10,498 bases of DNA. It comes from an uncultured Lachnospiraceae bacterium (GTDB taxonomy: Bacteria; Bacillota; Clostridia; Lachnospirales; Lachnospiraceae). The DNA is taken from the NCBI GenBank assembly GCA_937891165.1, contig CALAEX010000133.1, positions 1-10,498 on the forward strand, read 5' to 3'. A program made the position numbers and the translations under genes. The notes beneath the pieces were generated by a model. That model had not been told where the DNA came from, made no database searches, and saw nothing but the letters and a program-made list of their open reading frames with translations. This document shows, piece after piece, positions 6,247-10,498 of this stretch. The stretch's first letter is position 1; the number at the start of each line of letters is the position of its first letter.

Positions 6247-6732
6247 ATGAGTAATATAAAAGGGCAACTAAAAAATTTAGATGTATCAAAATTAAGGATG
6301 AAGAATGGTCGTACAGTTGAAGGTGAATTAAAACGACATTCTGAGATTTTGGCAGATTGTATTATGGAATGTTTGGATGAGGTGTATGATTCTTATACAC
6401 CTAAAATATATCAACGCTCATATGGTTTATACAATTCGTTGTATATAGACGATGTGGTTAGAGTGGATATTTCTTCTAGTGGAGTGAATTTAGGAATAAC
6501 CTTACATTTTGATGATGGGGCAGTACATAAGAGTTTTGATGGCGAGGATATGAATACAGCCGTGTTAATCAATGAAGGATGGCAGACACATGGCAGTTTT
6601 GCAGATGTTCCGATGTTAGGTTGGAGAACTGGCGAACACTTCATTGAAAAAGGTATAGAGAAATATAAGCGGAAAGAAAGTAATCCGTTTAAGGTAAGAT
6701 TTACAATTAATGGTGAAGAAAGATTATTTTAG
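6247..6732 (+). CDS. Probable gp10-like phage tail/tail-completion protein
   Basis: The product is 161 aa with no signal peptide or membrane segment. An N-terminal helical part (about residues 25-50) is followed by YTPKIYQRSYGLYNSLYI (about 50-67), then a beta-rich part and INEGWQT ... GEHFIEKGIEKYKR (about 108-142). A helix, a TPKxYxRTxxLxxSL-like segment, a residue block xxEGW/xxEGT and a C-terminal FIExGI helix are the layout of HK97 gp10-like tail proteins, which sit at the head-tail or tail-tube interface. Its place immediately before the tape measure gene agrees with a tail role. The assignment is by pattern, without alignment. The ATG at 6247 has AAAGG seven bases upstream. The gene starts 22 bases after a terminator, so it has no room for its own promoter. 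Confidence 0.6.
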   Translation: MSNIKGQLKNLDVSKLRMKNGRTVEGELKRHSEILADCIMECLDEVYDSYTPKIYQRSYGLYNSLYIDDVVRVDISSSGVNLGITLHFDDGAVHKSFDGEDMNTAVLINEGWQTHGSFADVPMLGWRTGEHFIEKGIEKYKRKESNPFKVRFTINGEERLF

Positions 6733-6733
6733 G

Positions 6734-6764
6734 AGACAGTAGGTTATTATGCTTACTGTCTTTT
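6734..6764 (+). terminator. Intrinsic terminator just before the tape measure gene
   Basis: AGACAGTA (6734-6741) pairs perfectly with TACTGTCT (6754-6761), with two further possible pairs inside, and T continues to 6764. It begins two bases after the gp10-like stop codon and ends 20 bases before the tape measure ATG. Confidence 0.8.
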
Positions 6765-6784
6765 ATTATGGAAAGGAAGTATAT

Positions 6785-9700
6785 ATGGCAAATAATAATG
6801 CAGATATTGAATTGCTTGCAGGTCTAGGAATAGACTCTAGTGAAGCAGAGATTTTAAAAGCAATAAAGATTATTGAGAAAAGATTAAAGGCAAATACCAA
6901 TGCCAGAATTAAATTAGATGCAGATATAGATGAGACTGTTATAAGAAATACTGTTGAGAAATTACAGAATATTCTAAAGGGAAAAGAGTTAAAGATTGAA
7001 ACGAAATCATCTATTGAAGCCATTACAAAAGAAATAGATGCAATGGCTGACATTGTAACTGTTGCTAAAAAGGCTGCAAATGAGAAGCTTGATTTTGCCA
7101 AGGCTAATGAGCGTGTGCGAGATAGTGCAGATAGTACAACGGATGCAGTTAATAGAGAACGAAATGCTATGGAGTCTTTAGATGATGTGGAAAGTATTTT
7201 GAATGGCATTAATCAATGTGGACAGAATGGAAATTCTGTATTTCAACGATTCGGCTCAACATTACATGAGGCTTTTTCTACATACACAACAGTAAATCTT
7301 TTGGAAGAGGGATTGAATAAAATTGCAGATGCGGGAAGAGAAGCAATCGCAATTGTAAAAGAATTTGATGATATAAATGTAGACCTTCAGCTTGCAAGTG
7401 GAGAAGATAAGGGATATGTCAAGCAATTACTCAATGATTATTCAGAATTAGGTAGTGAATTAGGTGCTTTAACTCAAACCGTAGCAGAAAGTTCCGATAC
7501 ATTTTTGCGTCAGGGACGGTCTATTGCTGATACAAACAAGTTGATTGAGGATAGTATTGTTTTAAGTAAGGTTGCAAAGACAAGTGGTGAAAATGCATCT
7601 GAAATTCTTACTGCGACTATAAATGGTTTTCAATTGGCTGCCTCAGAAGGAAGTCGCGTAAATGACGTTTTGAGTTCAATAGATTTAAATAGCGCAAGTT
7701 CTGCTGAGGGCATAGGTACTGCATTAACGAAAGTTGCATCTATGGCAAATAGTGCAGGAATTTCATTGGAGAAGACCGCTTCAATGGCAGCCGTACTGAA
7801 GGATACCACGCAGGATGCCGACGAGACCATTGGTACTAGTATAAAGACTATGCTATCACGCATGAATCAAATCCGAGCTGGAAAATTTGTAGATGAGGAA
7901 ACTGGAGAGGCACTTAATGACGTAGAAAAAGTGCTTAATAAAATAGGTATCTCCATGAGAAATGATGTTAATGGACAGTTTAAGGAATCAGAAGCTATTA
8001 TTGATGAGATTGGCAAGAAGTGGAGTACTTTTGATGAAAATTCTAAAAAGGCTGCTCAGTTTGCTCTAGGTGGGGCTTATCAAGCGAATAAAGTTGTCGC
8101 ATTATTCGATAACTACGAGAAGGTAATTGAATTAACTAACATTGCTCAGAATAGTACAGGTCAGGCTTTAGAGAAATTCAATGAAAGCTACTTACCATCT
8201 TTAGAGGCTAAAACACAGGCATTGCAGAACAGCCTTCAGCAGTTAGCAACAACTACAATTAGTGATGATTTTTATGCATCAGTATTAGATGTAAGCAAAG
8301 AGGTAGTTGATTTAACAACAGAGACAGGAATATTAAAGAGTGCATTAGTTGGACTTGGTGTAGGCGGTAGTTTATATGCCTTTTCTCAGTTAGCAACTTT
8401 TATGCGAGAAGCAACACAGGGTTTTTCTAACTTCTCAGAAGCTTTAAATATGGTAAATCGTGGTGCTATTACAACAGCAAATGACATGCAGGCATTAGTT
8501 GATTTATCACATGGACTAAGTAATTCACAAATGCGTTTATTGCTTAGTACCAATAATTTAACGGACGCTCAGAAAATTTCTTTGATGGTTGCAAATGGTG
8601 TAGAGCAGGAACTTGCGGAACAACAGTTACGTACATGGGGGTTAATTAATGCACAGAATACCGCAACAAGTGCAACTGTTACATTGACCTCGAGTGTACG
8701 TGGGTTAATTGCCTCATTAACTGCAAGCCCTATTATTTTAGTAACAATGGCGGTAACGGCAGGTGTCACAGCTTTCAATAAATATAAACAAGCACAGGAA
8801 GAAGTTATTCAGACCGCCAGAGAAGCATCAACAGTATATAAAGATACGGCTGATTCAGTAGATGATTATGTTGCAAAATACAAAGAACTCCATAAGGCAC
8901 TTCTTGAGGTCAAAGGTGACGAAGAAAAGACTTACGATGTGAAACAGCAGTTGCTTACATTGCAGACAGAGTTAAATGAGAAGTTTTCGAATGAAGCAGA
9001 TAAGTTAAATTTGGTGACGGATGCTTATAAAGACCAAACAGAAGCTATTAAAGAACTTTCAAAAGTTTCTGCAAATGAGTTTCTCAATTCTAACCGTAAA
9101 GGCATAGAAAAAGCCGATAAGGAAATGAATCGAGAGAAAACATATCATCTTGGTTCAATGAATGGTTTGGTAGATGCTGATGAGTTAGACATTTTAGAGC
9201 AGATTAAAGCCATAGCGGAATTAAATGGCATTGAAATTACTGGAAACGGATTTGAATTTGTAGGTAATGCAAATGAAGCTACAGACGTAATTAATAGCTT
9301 TATGAACGATATTAAAGAATTGCAGTCCGAATCAGGTAAAACATCTGAGGCTATGTCGGGTATCTTTGATGGCTTGTTAGATAACTCTAGTGAAGCTCTT
9401 GGTAAAGCAGACTCTATCATTGATAAGTATGGTGAAATCTATGAACAGGCACAGATGGCTACTATTGCAACAGAGGCTAACTTATCTAATGGATATAATA
9501 GTGCTGTTTCTGCGGTAGAAGCCTATAATGAAGCTGTATTAAAGAGTGAAAATCCATATGATGATGAGAATGTAAAGGAAGCATGGGATAATTTACAGAC
9601 AGTAAAGAAGGGTATACAGGAAAATGAAAAAGAGTGGGGGCAGTATTCTAATATTATGGATAATGTCTTTGATTCTGCTAACGATAAAGTATATTCATTC

Positions 9701-10498
9701 TATGATTCGTTGAAAAATGATACGGAAATGTCTGGTTTTATGGAAGAATTACGTGGATTAACAGATGTAGAAGTACAGTCAATGTATAACGATGGAACAG
9801 ATGATGCTTTTGATGTATTAATGGAAAAAGCAAAAGCCTATGGTTTAGAAATTCAAGATGTTATTGATTTGTTAATCGAATTAGGCGTAGTACAAGGCAA
9901 GGTAGTAAGCACAAAAGAAGAATCCGCTATTTCCATTTCAGATGTTTTTGCTATGGAAGATGCTCAGAAGAATGCCACATTACTTTCTAATTACAAAGAC
10001 CAGTTGTTAGAGGTTGAGAATGCATACCAAACTTGTTTATCGGCAAAAGAAGAATATGATAAGCAAGGATATCTTTCAATTGAAACAATGGAAAAAGTAC
10101 TGTTGTTAGGTGAGGATTATTTACAGTACCTATTTGATGAACAGGGTAATGTAAAATTAGATGCAGAGGCATTTAAAGAGTTAGCATTGGCTCGTATCAA
10201 TGATATGGAAGCACAGGCTTTAAATAATCTTGCACAGAACATCCAGCAGATTACAGATGAAGCAACGGCAACAGAGTACTTGTCTAGTAAACAAAATGAA
10301 TTGGCTAATTCTTATACAGACGTTGCAGCAAGTGCATTAATTGCTATGCATTCAATATCAGGATTTAGCGATAGTGAGGCATTACAGAGTGTTTATAATA
10401 GCTTCAAGACGCAGTATAACCAGATTAAGGGATTATTTGCTTCAACAGGTAGTGTAAAAAATTTTGTGTCTTTGGAAATAAATGGCTCCTTTTTGGTA
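6785..10498 (+). CDS. Phage tail tape measure protein, 3' end outside the window
   Basis: The frame is open without a stop for 1238 codons and leaves the window. It starts at ATG 6785 with AGGAAG (6774-6779) six bases before it. The protein sets tail length and is held in the tail tube until DNA ejection. Residues 1-150 are charged and helical. About residues 307-360 contain the TP901-type core signature: AEGIGTALTKVASMA, AGISLEKTASMAAVL, then SIKTMLSRM. A WSTFDENSKKAAQFALGG segment near 415-435 is also typical. Two hydrophobic segments lie at about 515-535 and 640-665, as usual for tape measures that enter the membrane. The rest is long helices rich in Ala, Gln, Glu and Lys. Tape measures of over 1200 residues go with long-tailed siphovirus- or myovirus-type phages; total length here is unknown. 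The last 16 residues (KNFVSLEINGSFLV) look less helical and slightly out of character, but the edge prevents judgement. Confidence 0.93.
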   Translation, partial: MANNNADIELLAGLGIDSSEAEILKAIKIIEKRLKANTNARIKLDADIDETVIRNTVEKLQNILKGKELKIETKSSIEAITKEIDAMADIVTVAKKAANEKLDFAKANERVRDSADSTTDAVNRERNAMESLDDVESILNGINQCGQNGNSVFQRFGSTLHEAFSTYTTVNLLEEGLNKIADAGREAIAIVKEFDDINVDLQLASGEDKGYVKQLLNDYSELGSELGALTQTVAESSDTFLRQGRSIADTNKLIEDSIVLSKVAKTSGENASEILTATINGFQLAASEGSRVNDVLSSIDLNSASSAEGIGTALTKVASMANSAGISLEKTASMAAVLKDTTQDADETIGTSIKTMLSRMNQIRAGKFVDEETGEALNDVEKVLNKIGISMRNDVNGQFKESEAIIDEIGKKWSTFDENSKKAAQFALGGAYQANKVVALFDNYEKVIELTNIAQNSTGQALEKFNESYLPSLEAKTQALQNSLQQLATTTISDDFYASVLDVSKEVVDLTTETGILKSALVGLGVGGSLYAFSQLATFMREATQGFSNFSEALNMVNRGAITTANDMQALVDLSHGLSNSQMRLLLSTNNLTDAQKISLMVANGVEQELAEQQLRTWGLINAQNTATSATVTLTSSVRGLIASLTASPIILVTMAVTAGVTAFNKYKQAQEEVIQTAREASTVYKDTADSVDDYVAKYKELHKALLEVKGDEEKTYDVKQQLLTLQTELNEKFSNEADKLNLVTDAYKDQTEAIKELSKVSANEFLNSNRKGIEKADKEMNREKTYHLGSMNGLVDADELDILEQIKAIAELNGIEITGNGFEFVGNANEATDVINSFMNDIKELQSESGKTSEAMSGIFDGLLDNSSEALGKADSIIDKYGEIYEQAQMATIATEANLSNGYNSAVSAVEAYNEAVLKSENPYDDENVKEAWDNLQTVKKGIQENEKEWGQYSNIMDNVFDSANDKVYSFYDSLKNDTEMSGFMEELRGLTDVEVQSMYNDGTDDAFDVLMEKAKAYGLEIQDVIDLLIELGVVQGKVVSTKEESAISISDVFAMEDAQKNATLLSNYKDQLLEVENAYQTCLSAKEEYDKQGYLSIETMEKVLLLGEDYLQYLFDEQGNVKLDAEAFKELALARINDMEAQALNNLAQNIQQITDEATATEYLSSKQNELANSYTDVAASALIAMHSISGFSDSEALQSVYNSFKTQYNQIKGLFASTGSVKNFVSLEINGSFLV

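Noticed and set aside
6766..9420. Several minus-strand frames of 69-147 codons within the tape measure gene
   Set aside because: They are shadows of the plus-strand coding frame; their products are Ser/Ala/Ile-rich without domains, and no ribosome binding sites were seen.
10440..10498. Insertion or intron boundary near the end of the tape measure gene
   Set aside because: The composition changes slightly (KNFVSLEINGSFLV), but no inverted repeat, target duplication or intron consensus is visible before the window ends.
1..10498. CRISPR array, insertion sequence, transposase or integrase
   Set aside because: No regularly spaced repeats, no transposase or recombinase motifs and no flanking inverted repeats of insertion-sequence type were seen.

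Overview
The window is AT-rich DNA from a low-GC Gram-positive host. The Shine-Dalgarno sequences, sigma-A-type promoters, intrinsic terminators and codon choice (AGA, ATA and TTA are common) fit a Clostridia or Lachnospiraceae-like bacterium. The content is that of a prophage or phage genome: a tape measure protein that runs off the right edge, a probable gp10-like tail protein, a tiny phage-type HTH regulator, and a single-chain RNA polymerase. The taxonomic placement is inference.

Left part (1-3143): a 275-base leader with several small hairpins precedes a gene of about 944 codons. I recognise its product as a two-barrel RNA polymerase of the YonO / QDE-1-like superfamily. It carries a DxDxD metal-binding motif, an RdRP-like RSPxxSP block before it, and an IGSASN ... 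AIDGAK block after it. This is the most notable gene in the window.

Middle (3144-4644): there is only one protein gene here, a DUF3800 protein with a predicted RNase H-like fold, and it sits between two structured non-coding segments. The upstream segment (3186-3411) has three consecutive stem-loops followed by a very stable 12-15 bp hairpin in the leader of the DUF3800 mRNA. The downstream segment has a near-perfect sigma-A promoter (4250-4278), an RNA of about 104 nt, and a terminator (4364-4388), with a second terminator at 4423-4456. The two hairpin-bearing RNAs share short sequence blocks and a similar fold.

Right part (4645-10498): a 59-aa HTH protein, a 115-aa protein of unknown function, a two-TM membrane protein with its own strong extended -10 promoter, a probable gp10-like tail protein, and at least 1238 codons of the tape measure gene. 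Intrinsic terminators lie immediately before both of the last two genes, leaving only 20-22 bases before their start codons. These tail genes therefore appear to depend on read-through or on transcription unlike the host's. In SPbeta, YonO transcribes late genes, so this polymerase may transcribe the tail genes here; that link is inference.
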